A stretch of DNA of 64,000 nt, taken from Notospermus geniculatus (taxonomy: Eukaryota > Nemertea > Pilidiophora > Heteronemertea > Lineidae). Below the pieces are notes generated by a model. The model saw only the letters and a list, made by a program, of their open reading frames with translations, was not told the DNA's origin and searched no databases. This document shows positions 1 to 10,653 of this stretch, piece by piece (position 1 is the stretch's first letter; each line of letters opens with the position of its first letter). Both the position numbers and the translations under genes were made by a program. The stretch is taken from NCBI GenBank assembly GCA_002633025.1, contig NMRB01002069.1, positions 58,298 through 122,297 of the forward strand, read 5' to 3'.

Positions 1-470
1 TTGGCCATATTTCTCCATCAAAATTTTGGAAATATCATAATTATGTAATAGCTCATTAGAAAAAGCCCTAAAATCAACATTTTTATTATGGAATTTTTTT
101 GTGACGTTTGTTTCAGTTTTGATAGAATGGAACTTTCTAAGGATTTTGGGCTTTGTTTCATCAAAATATCTCGAATGGTTGCTGAGATACATGTATTTGA
201 GATTATCGAAATTTTGATAATTTGAGATTTTCGTGTTTTTCAGGAAATTTTGATGCCAGTAGTTAAAGATAACCTAAGAATATATTGGTTTACAAAATTT
301 TGGAACTTTTTGTGTTAACTGGGTAGAGATATTCATATTTGAAAATAACTCCTTAACTCAAGACATGCTTAACTTCTCACCAGTTTCTGCTAAAAGTTCC
401 AAAACTTCATACTCCTACGTTTTTAGGTGAGCTCTGTCTACTAATACCAAAATTTTGTGAGTTTTTAAAA
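1..470 (+). repeat. Interspersed repeat R1, copy at window edge
   Basis: An AT-rich repeat that recurs at 8828-9405 and, more diverged and in reverse orientation, at 37385-37850. The distant third copy shows it is a dispersed family and not only part of the A duplication. The copy is cut by the window start. It has no clear terminal repeats or coding capacity, and its class is unknown. Confidence 0.75.
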
Positions 471-579
471 AAAAATTTTTATACACATGCGCGACGTAGC
501 CTAGATGTGTGCGCCAACCACTGAATACCTCAGGATGCAATACACTCGTTGCTAGAAGCTGTAACGTCAGATGCAATAG

Positions 580-760
580 GAGCTGTCAGCGAGTTGACCA
601 ATAGGTGTCACTACGGCCCAATTCAATGCATATAGCGGGCCCAGTCATTGATCGAGCAGCAATCACGTAGATTTTCCTGTACATTGGTCCGCTAGAACTT
701 TGCTGCCATCTATTGACAATATGCGCGGCTGACTGCTCCTATTGGCGCATTACTCTTCTC
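580..760 (+). repeat. Interspersed repeat R6
   Basis: Homologous to the reverse strand of 34555-34905 and 36290-36625, and duplicated with A2 at about 9520-9700. It includes the words TTGACCAATAGGTGTCACTA and GATGGCAGCAAAGTTCTAG (read on the minus strand). In the B copies the homology is split by about 190 bp ending in an ATT-rich tail, so the copy here preserves the uninterrupted form. Class unknown. Confidence 0.7.
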
Positions 761-956
761 CCGTATTGTTCTTGGCCACCTCATCGCAACAGGTGGTCGA
801 GATTAGACCTTTCTTTCTGAACTTTAGAATCTATCGACAAGAAATCATGACACTAATTGACGCGTGTCTAATCTTTCTGGTTTAACCCGTGATAGAAAAC
901 GTTACTTTTTGATCATGACTCGTGTTCTTGGCATGCAAGCTCAGTTTCGCAAAGTA

Positions 957-2035
957 CAGAGTGAGTCAAAAAAAACTAGACACTTTTTAAAAGGCCCATT
1001 GTTTTATTGTGTACCAGTATATACAATGTATTTTTGCTTGTACTTATGCAGCAGCTCTTCCTACATCTTTTGGTACCAGTCATGCTTGATTGGTTTTCAT
1101 GCATGACCGCACAGGAGACAATTAAGGGACGAGGGTAAAATCTGATCTGCGCCAACTGATAAGAGCTGGATATGAAATGGATAGCCAAGTAATTTTCTTG
1201 CCCCTGATTACATAATCAGTTAATTTAAATCACACAGACTTGCTCATAGCCCTCATTAGGCCTTCTCGGCAAGTCAATAGCCGTTTTTACACTACGCAGC
1301 ATTTTGGCCCGGATGAACCGTGCCGTGCTCGACCCGGGCCAAGCCCGCCTCAGAAAGAGTATTTTACCCCATTTACACTGCACCATGAAAACCGCGCCAA
1401 TATCTGAATCGCCGGCTCTCCTTTCTGTGGAGGTCCGAAATCTCCGTCATTTTCAATATGGCTGCGCCCATGATCATTCGCGGCAATGACGTATTGAGTT
1501 CAAGGCCGATAAATGAGCATGCGCATTCACTAAAGGCGAGTGATTCAAGTGGGCCGAGCCCAGTAGCGTGTTTACACTGTGCAGTTTTCCAGCAGAACCG
1601 TGCTCGACCCGGGTCGAACCCACCTCCTGTTGGGGGGTTCGGCCCGGATGAAAGTAGCACCGTGCCGAGCCCAGTTGAGCCGTGCCAACCCATTTACACT
1701 ATCACCTTTTTTGCCGTGCCGTGCTCGACCCGGGCCGAGCACGGTTGAAAACACGTAGTGTAAAAGGGGCCAATGTTAAGTTTTACAGAGGGTAGGCCTA
1801 TCTGTTGTGATTTTTGTTCATATCCAGCTCTGATCAGTTGGCGCAGATCAGATTTCACCCTTGTCCCTTAATTGTCTCCTGTGCGGTCATGCATGAAAAC
1901 CAATCAAGCATGACCGGTACCAAAAGATGCAGGAAGAGCTGCTGCATAAGTACAAGCAAAAATATATTGTATATATTGGTACACAATAAAACAATGGGCC
2001 TTTCAAAAAGTGTCTAGTTTTTTTTACTCACTCTG
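957..2035. mobile_element. TA-flanked long-TIR element, mariner-like
   Basis: A 1079-bp insertion present in A1 and absent from the matching point of A2 near 9896. The ends are inverted repeats of roughly 215 bp starting CAGAGTGAGTC and ending GACTCACTCTG (allowing one gap), with TA on both sides (955-956 and 2036-2037). A TA target duplication is typical of the Tc1/mariner superfamily. No transposase is visible, so the element is non-autonomous. Its middle is a GC-rich block at 1283-1766 that looks like a second, nested element. Confidence 0.85.
1283..1766. mobile_element. GC-rich nested element
   Basis: A GC-rich core inside the AT-rich element 957-2035. It begins GTTTTTACACTACG and ends CGTAGTGTAAAAGG, a short inverted repeat. 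The word GTGCTCGACCCGGG occurs near 1325, 1602 and 1722, and TTTACACTG-type words recur inside, so the core is itself built of repeated palindromic arms. The sharp composition change supports an independent insertion. Target duplication not resolved; superfamily unknown. Confidence 0.6.
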
Positions 2036-2418
2036 TAGTGAAGTATCTATAAACAGCGCGTGGAATAAAAATATACCACGAATGAATCTACAGAATGTCG
2101 AATGGCATCTAAAATATAGCATTACAATACGACGCGATGTACAGCAAGCTTGTATACCATCAGATCAAGGTAAATAATAGACTACTATTGGCGTAATCTG
2201 GAGGCAACTCGATGAATGGTTACCATACCGACTCAATCAAAAATTCCCATTGATGCGTTAAGAAAAAGTTCCCGTACAGTATTTGTTTTTGTTTTGAATG
2301 GGATCCAGTGCGGTTACATATTTTTCCGGTGTCTTTTTTAACACTCTTCAACTCGGATTAATTTAAAAAATTTCGCAACTGCGAACGTCAATGAGTTCCC
2401 TTCGGTTAAACATGTTAA
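2036..2418. other. No recognisable feature
   Basis: Apart from its match with A2 I see no gene, terminal repeat or tandem array. In A2 the matching stretch has gained the 128-bp palindromic element at 10209-10336. Confidence 0.5.
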
Positions 2419-2659
2419 AGAGAATGTTTCACGACTTCATTGTTCAATGTTCGTAAACATGGATGTTTACATTTATGTTATTTTGGACGTTTGGGACATG
2501 CCAACCCATCAAATTGAAAACTTTCTGTATCAAAAGAATTTCTAGAGGGGCATGCCACCAACAAATTACTCATAAGACAAAGAAAGACTGGACACAAACA
2601 GATAAAATGTAAATAAAAATGATTTTCGCGGCCCGCGAAATACTCGTGATACATTATCT
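2419..2659. mobile_element. TTAA-flanked MITE, Kolobok/T2-like (family T1)
   Basis: A 241-bp element bounded by TTAA at 2415-2418 and 2660-2663. Its right terminus reads CGTGATACATTATCT, and the left arm is a diverged complement starting AGAGAATGTTTCACG. Copies lie at 10406-10653 and 62138-62749. TTAA duplications with termini starting 5'-AG fit Kolobok-type T2 MITEs; piggyBac also uses TTAA but its ends usually start CC. No coding capacity. Confidence 0.8.
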
Positions 2660-2663
2660 TTAA

Positions 2664-3539
2664 AGCCCTCAGCTGTATTGAATTTTACGGTATTTTCAGT
2701 GTTAGGAGAGTGAAGGTGGAGGTCTCATAGCCTCCTGAAGGTCCCAAAAATACTTGCCTGGTACGTACTTCAAAGAATAGACCTAGTTTTCATTGGAAAA
2801 ACGAACTGCAGACAGAGCTCTAATGTATTCAGAAAGAGCGTAGTACATTTCACACTACAATAACTTCGGCGAACATAAAACCACTTTCTAAATCAAATAC
2901 ATTGTGGCTTTAAGTAAGTTAGCTATCAGACAGAAAAACGTTTCAACAAATGAAACAGTAGTGATAAAATCATACATGATATGATTAGCCGAACAATGCG
3001 GAAGTAACCTGAATCCTGCTGTTATATAAATGTGATGGAGCGCTATATTGAGCCACTCTATGTTTGAATATTCTATGGCTTCGTGGGATAAGGAGTTTCC
3101 TTTCGCCATTATTGGTAAGAAATGCAAAAAAATGAAATGATGCTAAAAACATTTCCTCTTCAACAACGTGCAGCTCTTACTGCGCCGTTTCCGCATCGTT
3201 TTTGCTGACAGTGCAACATGCCAAGAACCACGGTTGGCTTGTGAATTTCTTTTTTTCGTACCGGTACTCGAAACCACTGGGCTAAAACGGCCCGACCTTT
3301 TTAAACGCGGCAGTTCGGGGTAAAAAAGGTAGTTATGCAACAGCCTGTCCACCCTGAAACATTTCATATTTTATTCTTTTGGGGCGATTGGACTTGGCAT
3401 GAATACACTCTAAATTCCATGGAGTGAAAACTCACTCCATATTGGGTTACATTATACAGGTATAAGGGAAAAATTTTCAGCGAAAAACTGGCGTGGTTGC
3501 TATGGCAACGTTTTTTCGACTTTCCGGCCGTGCGATTTT
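2664..3539. other. No recognisable feature
   Basis: This stretch matches A2 10658-11550 closely. I see no recognisable gene, no terminal repeats and no tandem array. Some short open frames are shared by both copies only because the DNA itself is duplicated. Confidence 0.5.
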
Positions 3540-3790
3540 GTGCGGATGGCCTAGGGGGGCAAAATGGATTGAGTGTGGAGGGCGAAGCTGGAGGGGGGGA
3601 CCTGAAGCTGGAGGGGGGGGGGGACCTCTCAGATGCATTTTCCCCACATCTGACACTACAATAACTTGGCTGGAAGAGAGGAAATGACATAGAGGAAAAA
3701 TTTGTTTTGTCCCTTTTTGCTCGGGGGGGGGGGCATTTGCCCCTGCCTGCCCCCCACCCACCCACCCACCCACCTGGCACGCGGCAAGAG
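3540..3790. repeat. G-tract-rich arm of a foldback repeat
   Basis: Contains runs of G, repeated CTGGAGGGGG units, and a GGGGGGCATTTGCCCC motif followed by CCCA repeats. In A2 the same arm (about 11550-11755) is followed by an inverted arm, so A1 keeps only half of a foldback unit. Related GCAAATGCCCC words occur at 24950-24980 and 28880-28920. G-runs this long are prone to sequencing error. Confidence 0.65.
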
Positions 3791-3833
3791 GGTGAAACAG
3801 CTTAAGCTGGTAGCAACATACGGAAATCTCAGT

Positions 3834-3856
3834 TACATGTACATGTACATGTACAT
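3834..3856. repeat. ACATGT microsatellite
   Basis: About four tandem copies of the self-complementary hexamer ACATGT. The same palindromic word is scattered singly through the window and seems over-represented in this genome. A2 lacks this array because its sequence there is replaced by the foldback arm. Confidence 0.9.
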
Positions 3857-4920
3857 CATCTCTGCGTGCCATGTCTATGAGCGAACCAATGAGTGCTACC
3901 TCATCTGAGCGAGTTTTTTGTCCGCTTACTGACACAGTTTCTAAAATGTCACAGGTAAAGTACATGTACAGGAATTCGTATGTGTGGTGCCAGCTTTATT
4001 AGAACAAGCCTCAGGTGTTGTCCATTAAATACAGGATCGAAGATCCAACATTACATATGACGATCGCCTCAGGTCAGCTACACAACAGTACATCTAATGT
4101 ACCTCACGTGTATTTTCCAGTGATTTTATCATCATGTTTCTTAATAATCCCAATGCCATCACTAACGCTATTGAATTCCACCTGATAATTAACAGTCTTC
4201 CTGTCATTACATTACACTACATTATCTTAACGTTTCATGTAGTTAGATGGACATTCATACAGAATGGATCTGCCTATGAATGCCAGCTGTCACGCGACAT
4301 CGGACTCAGAGCTGAGATCTCGCCATGCGGGAGTTTTCGAGAGTTCACGAGACAAGATTCCACGTAGCGTGTGTTTCAAAATTGGTCACCCAAGAAAATG
4401 GGGCAAAATTTAACTTTGAAATAATCAAAGATTTGTGCCATTGATTTTCCAAAAATCAAATGTAGTATTTGATAATATAGACCTTTAACTACTAGTATTA
4501 GTTTCTCCATCTGGGATGTACATATGTACAGTGTACACTCATTTGAAGGACGGTATCAAAAAATATTAAGCAGCTACATAATTTTTTACGTATACCGGTA
4601 TATAGGTTTATTTTTAAAAAAAAATTGATAGGAGGACGAGAGCGATCAGTCTCTACTCATATTCTCGTCCTCTACTCTCTTTATACAAAGGGAACGTCAC
4701 CCGACCTGCACACCCAGGTGAAAAAAAACCAAAACAAACGAAGTGCCCATTTTCAGCTAAAGGATGTTCTACTGGGGATGTCCCCCGTATTTACTAAGGT
4801 ATAGCGATATAATTGGGAAATGACTTTTTGATGCATTTTGACCCATTCTGTGTTAATTTATTATATAAAAAAGTTCTCTTACATGTAGGGCCTATTACAA
4901 AGTATCTGAAATTAATTAAG
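3857..4920. other. No recognisable feature; small hairpin near 4631-4673
   Basis: No gene or element ends seen. A short imperfect hairpin (AGGACGAGA paired with TCTCGTCCT) lies at about 4632-4673 and is partly kept in A2. From about 4027 onward the stretch matches A2 starting immediately after the N at 11966. Confidence 0.5.
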
Positions 4921-5095
4921 ATATAATAAAAGGAGTCGTCCTCCAGAAATTTCGCAAATTTTCGACCTCAACCAGGGTCTTCTTCAGGCTGGCACTTTAC
5001 ACTTCTGGTAGCTCGACTTGAAAGTGCCAGCCTGAAGACCCCGGTTGGGGTCGAAAATTTGCGAAATTTCTGGAGGATGACTCCTTTTATTATAT
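4921..5095. mobile_element. Palindromic element with hammerhead-like core words
   Basis: A 175-bp near-perfect inverted repeat whose ends read ATATAATAAAAGG and CCTTTTATTATAT. On the plus strand the right arm has CTGAAGA at 5032-5038, a hairpin closed by CCCC/GGGG, then GAAA at 5053-5056. The left arm carries the same order on the minus strand. CTGANGA, stem II and GAAA are the conserved core of hammerhead ribozymes, known in Penelope-like elements. A plausible stem III (AATTT/AAATT) follows, but stem I is weak, so catalysis is not established. It matches 13144-13336. Confidence 0.7.
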
Positions 5096-5394
5096 CATTT
5101 TGTGTGTCGCCTTTCTGATTTGCTCCAACAAGATGTTTCCGCAGAACGCCATAAGGATGTGGACTATATGAGATACGTTGACATTACCCTGTCAATGCGT
5201 ATAAAAAAGCTACTTTTAAGAATTCTTAATGGTGATATTTCACAGACAACCCCGTTGGCGTGGTATTGATTTTCCATACTCCTCGCCAATAAGCATTTAG
5301 TTGTCTGGCACGTTTAGAACAACAGTGTGTATGTCGTAATCGAACCGTGTAACTCGTGATATCGACATGGTACGGTGTGACTTTACCGGCATTA
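5096..5394. other. No recognisable feature
   Basis: Matches A2 13337-13672; starts with the tail word ATTTTGTGTGTC that follows this palindrome family also at 60036-60050. Nothing else recognised. Confidence 0.45.
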
Positions 5395-5537
5395 GGGAGG
5401 TTTCGAAATCAAACGACAAACAAAAACTTTACGACAACGTTATTTTTCATCATTCACCAGATTATATATTGCATTTTCGGTACGAAAATAACGTTGTCGT
5501 TAACGTTTACGTTTATCGTTTGATTTCGAAACCTCCC
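5395..5537. mobile_element. TA-flanked MITE, family G1
   Basis: A 143-bp palindromic element starting GGGAGGTTTCGAAATCAAAC and ending in its complement, with TA at 5393-5394 and 5538-5539. Both arms contain AACGACAACGTT-like words, so a transcript would fold into a long hairpin. Copies lie at 13673-13822, 21692-21840 and 32368-32516, with fragments elsewhere. Non-coding; the transposase source is unknown. Confidence 0.9.
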
Positions 5538-5932
5538 TATTAGGGCCGTTCTGATGTAAAGCTGTCATCCCATGTGTCCCACCATGCCAGTTTCATCCAA
5601 TGAAAAGCCACAGTTATCAAGAAAATAGAACTTTTCTCCGAAAAACCTCGATTTTTGACAAAATTGGGAATTTTTCTCCGTCAAATAACATGAAAACGAT
5701 GAGCCTTTTCAGCTTAATTTGTTGGCAGTTGTGAATGAATTTCCATTGTCTTCATTTTGTAAAAATTTGGTAGTCTTGCACTTCAAAATGTTCGAGATCT
5801 CAAATCGGTGATATTTTGATATTCTGATATTTCCGTGATATATTCACTTTTCCTTAAAATTTTCGAACCAACACACTTATTACCCTTCAAAGTATCGCAT
5901 CCACATTTGAAAATCAACGACTGATGACTGAC
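5538..5932. other. No recognisable feature
   Basis: AT-rich sequence largely shared with A2 13823-14190, except that about 5550-5630 differs from A2. No gene, tandem repeat or element end recognised. Confidence 0.45.
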
Positions 5933-6309
5933 GCTGAAAGGGTAAATGTCGTCCTGGGTATATACAAAGATTACCCAGGATCGCAATCTTGACTAAAATA
6001 ATACCCTGGGTGTAGTTTCACTAGCCGAACATCACCCAGCGTCCACAATCTATGCCTAGGAACGAGTCCTATTTAGATTATCCCGGGGAATCTCATGGTC
6101 TCGCGCCGCGGTACTTATTGAGTGTCTCTGTTCATGACATTCGTCTGGCTGTCACGTGACCACGGGCGAGACAACCTCGAATCCAGGTGTCATACCACGA
6201 CGCTGGGTGATGTTCGGCAGCCGAAACTACACCCAGGGTATTGTTTTAGTGAAGATTGAGATTCTGGGTAATCTTTGTATATACCCAGGACGACATTTAC
6301 CCTTTCAGC
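5933..6309. mobile_element. MITE with 9-bp target duplication, Mutator-like (family M1)
   Basis: A 377-bp element with inverted ends of roughly 110 bp beginning GCTGAAAGGGTAAATGTCG. It is flanked by ATGACTGAC (5924-5932) and ATGACTTAC (6310-6318), a 9-bp target duplication with one later change. Nine-base duplications with long inverted repeats are typical of Mutator-like elements. The identical insertion sits in A2 at 14191-14567, so it predates the A1/A2 split. The word ACCCAGG is frequent in both arms. Non-coding. Confidence 0.85.
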
Positions 6310-6503
6310 ATGACTTACTACCGAGAAATTAAGAAAAAATCTAAGTATGTTGCAATACTTATGGCCAGTGAGTGTACATGGAACACTAATGGTGCTGAAA
6401 ATTGGTTTAAACTCTGATTCTTCAGTCGTGCGACCAAGAACATTGTAAATCAGCTGATGCGTGATGCCCTCAATGTGTTGTCTTCACCAATCGGCGTACA
6501 AAG

Positions 6504-6930
6504 GCTGAATCGGTTAATGTCGTCCTGGGTACACCTCATTATTACCCAGGGTAATCCTGGGTAATCCTTTTTGTTACCCAGGATCGTCCTGGGTACAAAT
6601 AATGTACCTTAACATTACCCAGTTTTAAAATCCGCGCCATAGGATGGAATAGATTGCATATACGACTGCAAATCGCGGTCTTTAACGCGAGTTGCCATTC
6701 TGACAGCTGCTGACAATTACCACGTCAAAATGCACGTATATAAATTCGTGGCGGGCTATAACAAGACAATATCGTACCTCGAGCGCAAAGGGAAAATGGC
6801 GCGGATTTCAAACTGGGTACTATTAAGGTACCTTATTTATACCCAGGATCGTCCTGGGTAACAAAAATGATTACTCAGAATACCCAGGGTAATAATGAGG
6901 TGTACCCAGGACGACATTAACCGATTCAGC
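6504..6930. mobile_element. MITE with 9-bp target duplication (family M2)
   Basis: A 427-bp insertion in A1 only, flanked by a perfect CGTACAAAG at 6495-6503 and 6931-6939. A2 has a single AGTACAAAG at the empty site near 14752-14760. The inverted ends start GCTGAATCGGTTAATGTCG and extend well over 100 bp, related to but distinct from M1. The occupied/empty comparison shows a real insertion younger than the duplication or allele split. The middle also contains a GGCGCGGATTT inverted pair. Confidence 0.92.
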
Positions 6931-6939
6931 CGTACAAAG

Positions 6940-7297
6940 CGTCTAGATACTGACAACATTCAAATCTTCTTACGCAGAAGCCGCAGTAGCGAACAAGGTA
7001 ACATGCGATCGTTGTTGATCATGAAAAATATTGAGTCAATTTGATTGTGATGGATGGATTGAAAATGATGATGTTTACTAACTAAACACGTTTTCCTATT
7101 ATTACCCCTGTAGGATGATAATAGAAATTTATACCGTTGAGATCCAAGAGACTTATGTATGTAAGATAATGTAGTTGCTGCATCTGCGACGTGGGGGTCA
7201 TTTCACACTTGTAGCCTTGGCGTATATACATGAGCATTTTTAAGAAACCGGTGGCCCTGGCGGGTTAGTATGGAAGAGGCCATCTCAAGCTACTCAA
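6940..7297. other. No recognisable feature
   Basis: Shared with A2 15197-15535. The last 40 bases (GGAAGAGGCCATCTCAAG region) recur at 53540-53565, showing that the sequence around the next element belongs to a dispersed repeat. Confidence 0.5.
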
Positions 7298-7613
7298 TGG
7301 GCCGAATTCATAAAAACTAGCATTAATTGCTTTTCTGGGCTTTTTCTTGAAGAAGTATTTATAAAATTTCGCTTTTGCTTCATAGAACAAGCAACTCCCT
7401 ATAAGAATTAGCAGAAGCTTTGTCTTGCGAGCATTAGCTTCATCAGGTAGAAAATCTTGCTTGGCTTTATAAGAAAAGGTCATTAGGTTAAGCAATTGAT
7501 TATGAATATGTTTGTGAGCAAATTCTTTGGCTTGTGCTTCTCCTTGACAAGCAAAAGCTTGGCCTTGGGGCTTTGGCTTGTTAGCTTTTGCCATGTTTTA
7601 TAAATTCGGCCCA
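7298..7613. mobile_element. Inverted-repeat element ending TGGGCCGAATTCATAAA
   Basis: A 316-bp element whose left end TGGGCCGAATTCATAAA pairs with the right end TTTATAAATTCGGCCCA. Copies sit at 15536-15852 and 58788-59292. At 53561-53575 the same host repeat lacks the element (CTACTCATGTTCCTCAC), giving an empty site. The exact target duplication is unclear because the flanks are themselves A/T. Non-coding, with repeated AAAGCTTTG-type words inside. Confidence 0.85.
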
Positions 7614-8546
7614 ATGTTCCTCACTTGGATGGGGTCTTTTACTTGCCCTTGCAAAGGCACAAGGTACAAAGCACCACGGCATACTGTCCCATGCGACAGG
7701 CTGTTAGAGAGCGGTTTGATATGCTCGTTACGAATTTTTATGTCAAGAATGTCATTTTTCCTGTAAATCATGATGGAAATTTTTCTATGATTAGTCTTCA
7801 GAAAGGTCTTTGGTCATGACTGTATCTTCTAGTTTAGCATTATTAATCTTATAGGGCCACGGTGGGTTAAGCCAGCCTCACGAAATAAGCTCACTCACAC
7901 AAAAAATTGGCCATTACTTTCTGCATTGTGAAAATATATTGATCAGGTAATTCCAACGTTGTGTTTGTTGGAATATCGGTGAAGCCGTAGATTAACCAGC
8001 GATAATGTTCACTCGTATAAATAAACGGGGGGATTCACTTACGCATATCCCGAGCGGAGTTCAACATGAATATGTCTACACAAAAAGACACTGTGCCAAA
8101 GTCGGTTCAATGAGGAAAAAAACATGGATTATGGGCGTAGATATTATGAGCTTCGGATTCATGGCAAAAAATACTCGCGTCGATGACCGAACTGTTCTAG
8201 AATTTTTCCTGACCATTACGTTCATCTGCGGCGTCTGTGGAAAATGGCAGGAGTAACAGTAACAACAACAACGCCTTCAATGAATTTGAAAAGTGTGATA
8301 CTATGATTTGCGCGAGACTAGTGTTGGTGATAAAATGCCGACGGGAACCAACAGGCGGAACGGAAAATTATATATTTTTTTTGAAATCGTACTTTTTGAT
8401 GGTTCGTCCGAAACACCGTAACAAAATGCGATATTCGGCGGAAATCCGTATTAAATACGGAAATCCGTAACGGGTTGGCAGGTCTGCACTTGGTGCACTC
8501 GATTTCGCCGGGGCAGTAGCCTATCTGATGACGGTCATAAAGCGAT
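7614..8546. other. Duplicated sequence with no recognisable gene
   Basis: The first ~80 bp belong to the dispersed host repeat also seen at 53565-53645. The rest matches A2 15853-16785 with scattered changes. A small palindrome (GGAAATCCGTATT region) lies near 8440-8470. No element ends or credible coding sequence. Confidence 0.5.
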
Positions 8547-8650
8547 GGGCTAGGTCCACAATTAAATTTTCTGTACACGTCCTGTACATCGACTGTACAT
8601 ACATTTTGCCAAATAATTCAAAAACTACACATAGGAAAAACCTAACTCTC
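8547..8650. repeat. Junction sequence with a short dispersed word
   Basis: The first 30 bases after the A1 breakpoint occur in reverse at 50757-50786. This marks the breakpoint as lying at or in a repeat. Confidence 0.5.
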
Positions 8651-8795
8651 AAGCAAGGTTCATTGGAACACGGAATTGGTCCGGTTCAGGTCCGTAAAAA
8701 ATCTATCAAATGGACTTCAGCGTTGTCGTATCCGGAAAACTCGGGGGGGAACGGACTGGAAACGGATCGGATCCGTGTGCCAATGAACCTTGCTT
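8651..8795. mobile_element. Short palindromic element
   Basis: A 145-bp inverted repeat starting AAGCAAGGTTCATTGG and ending CCAATGAACCTTGCTT, with further complementarity inward. It lies just upstream of R1, next to the A1/A2 junction. No other copy was recognised. Non-coding. Confidence 0.75.
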
Positions 8796-8827
8796 TAGGC
8801 TATCGAGAGGCAAGCACTGGTTGTTCC

Positions 8828-9405
8828 CCACATGTACAGTCATTGACATTAGTTTATCTACACCTACTACCTTGAATATTTCAAATACTACTGGGCCAAT
8901 TTTAACACGGTTTGTACCACACGAAAGTCTGTCTTCTTGGCCATATTTCTGCATCAAAATTTTGGAAATATCATAATTATGTAATAGCTCATTAGAAAAA
9001 GCCCTAAAATCAACATTTTTATTATGGAATTTTTTTGTGACGTTTGTTCCAGTTTTGATAGAATGGAACTTTCTAAGGATTTTGGGCTTTGTTTCATCAA
9101 AATATCTCGAGCGGTTGCTGAGATACATGTATTTGAGATTATCGAAATTTTGATAATTTGCGATTTTCGTGTTTTTCAGAAAATTTTGATGCCAGTAGTT
9201 AAAGATAACCTAAGAATATATTGGTTTACAAAATTTTGGAACTTTTTGTGTTAACTGGGTAGAGATATTCATATTTGAAAATAACTCCTTAACTCAAGAC
9301 ATGCTTAACTTCTCACCAGTTTCCGCTAAAAGTTCCAAAACTTCATACTCCTACGTTTTTAGGTGAGCTCTGTCTACTAATACCAAAATTTTGTGAGTTA
9401 AAAAA
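8828..9405 (+). repeat. Interspersed repeat R1, fuller copy
   Basis: Same family as 1-470 and 37385-37850 (reverse). The reverse copy matches from the CATGTACAGTCAT word near 8830 through the ATTTTGATAAT region, which gives an approximate left boundary. AT-rich, no terminal inverted repeats and no reading frame recognised. Confidence 0.75.
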
Positions 9406-10208
9406 AAATTTTTTTATACACATGCGCGACGTAGCCTAGATGTGTGCGCCAACCACTGATTACCTCAGGATGCAATACACTCGTTGCTAGAAGCTGTAAC
9501 GTCAGATGCAATAGGAGCTGTCAGCGAGTTGACCAATAGGTGTCACTACGGCCCAATTCAATGCATATAGCGGGCCCAGTCATTATTGATCGAGCAGCAA
9601 TCACGTAGATTTTCCTGTACACTGGTCCGCTAGAACTTTGCTGCCATCTGTTGACAATATGTGCGGCTGACTGCTCCTATTGGCGCATTATTACTCTTCT
9701 CCCGTATTGTTCTTGGCCACCTCATCGCAACAGGTGGTCGAGATTAGACCTTTCTTTCTGAACTTTAGAATCTATCGACAAGAAATCATGACACTAATTG
9801 ACGCGTGTCTAATCTTTCTGGTTTAACCCGTGATAGAAAACGTTACTTTTTGATCATGACTCGTGTTCCTGGCACGCAAGCTCGGTTTCGGAAAGTGAAG
9901 TACATTATCTATAAACAGCTCTTGGAATAAAAATATACCACGAATGAATCTACAGAATGTTGAATGGCATCTAAAATATAGCATTACAATACGACGCGAT
10001 GTACAGCAAGCTTGTATACCATCAGATCAAGGTAAATAATAGACTACTATTGGCGTAATCCGGAGGCAACTCGACGAATGGTTACCATACCGACCCAATC
10101 AAAAATTCCCATTGATGCGTTAAGAAAAAGTACAGTATTTGTTTTTGTTTTGAATGCGATCCTGTGCGGTTAGCCTATATATTTTTCGGGACTCGACTCG
10201 GATTGATA
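9406..10208. other. Duplicated sequence containing R6, otherwise featureless
   Basis: Matches A1 470-956 and 2036-2340. The R6 homology lies at about 9520-9700. The point near 9896 is the empty site of the mariner-like element found in A1 at 957-2035. Confidence 0.6.
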
Positions 10209-10336
10209 GAGAGTTTACGCAAATCTCCCGAAACGCCAACGCGAACGCCAATCCCATTGTTCGATGGCGCGAAGAAGGCACGGAACAAAAGGATAGACGT
10301 TCCCGTTGGCGTTTCGGGGGCTTTGCGAAAACTCGA
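10209..10336. mobile_element. Short palindromic MITE, family G5
   Basis: A ~128-bp palindrome present in A2 and missing from A1 near 2360. Both arms contain CGAAACGCCAACG and its complement, and the right end reads CTTTGCGAAAACTC. Copies are at 18156-18281 and 49748-49875. A TA precedes the element at 10207-10208. Its ends resemble those of G1-G3, so these families may share a transposase. Confidence 0.85.
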
Positions 10337-10405
10337 TAATGTAAAAAAATTTCCCAACTGCGAACGTCAGTGACAAAAATTCACAAGCTCGCTTATGAAT
10401 TTTAA

Positions 10406-10653
10406 AGATAATGTTTCAGGACTTCATTGTTTACATTCAATGTTTGTAAACATGGATGTTTACATTTATGTTATTTTGGACGTTTGGGACATGCCAACCC
10501 ATCAAATTGAAAACTTTCTGTATCAAAAGAATTTCTAGAGGGGCATGCCACCAACAAATTACTCACAAGACAAAGAAAGACTGGACACAAACAGATAAAA
10601 TGTAAATAAAAATGATTTTCGTGGCCCGCGAAAATACTCGTGATACATTATCT
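10406..10653. mobile_element. TTAA-flanked MITE, family T1
   Basis: The A2 copy of the element at 2419-2659: 248 bp between TTAA at 10402-10405 and 10654-10657, with ends AGATAATGTTTCAGG and CGTGATACATTATCT. It preserves the uninterrupted centre (CATTCAATGTTTG) that is split by another TTAA element in the copy at 62138-62749. Confidence 0.82.

Larger units (their letters stand above)
1..8546 (+). repeat. Segmental duplication copy A1
   Basis: This block is nearly collinear with 8937-16785. The two copies match almost base for base over long stretches, and the match stops abruptly at 8546 and 16785 after the shared word GGTCATAA. The left end of A1 lies outside the window. A1 alone carries the insertions at 957-2035 and 6504-6930. 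It lacks four insertions present in A2, at 10209-10336, about 12868-13137, 14782-15194 and about 11760-11965. No coding gene is recognised in it. It may be a true tandem duplication or two haplotypes assembled in series. Confidence 0.9.

Noticed and set aside
1283-1766. CpG island or promoter
   Set aside because: The GC-rich block is bounded by short inverted repeats and made of repeated GTGCTCGACCCGGG words inside a transposable element, and A2 lacks it.
3364-3965. Overlapping minus-strand open frames with Pro-rich and Gly-rich tracts
   Set aside because: The tracts are translations of poly-G and CCCA repeats within a foldback arm; the frames break in the A2 copy.
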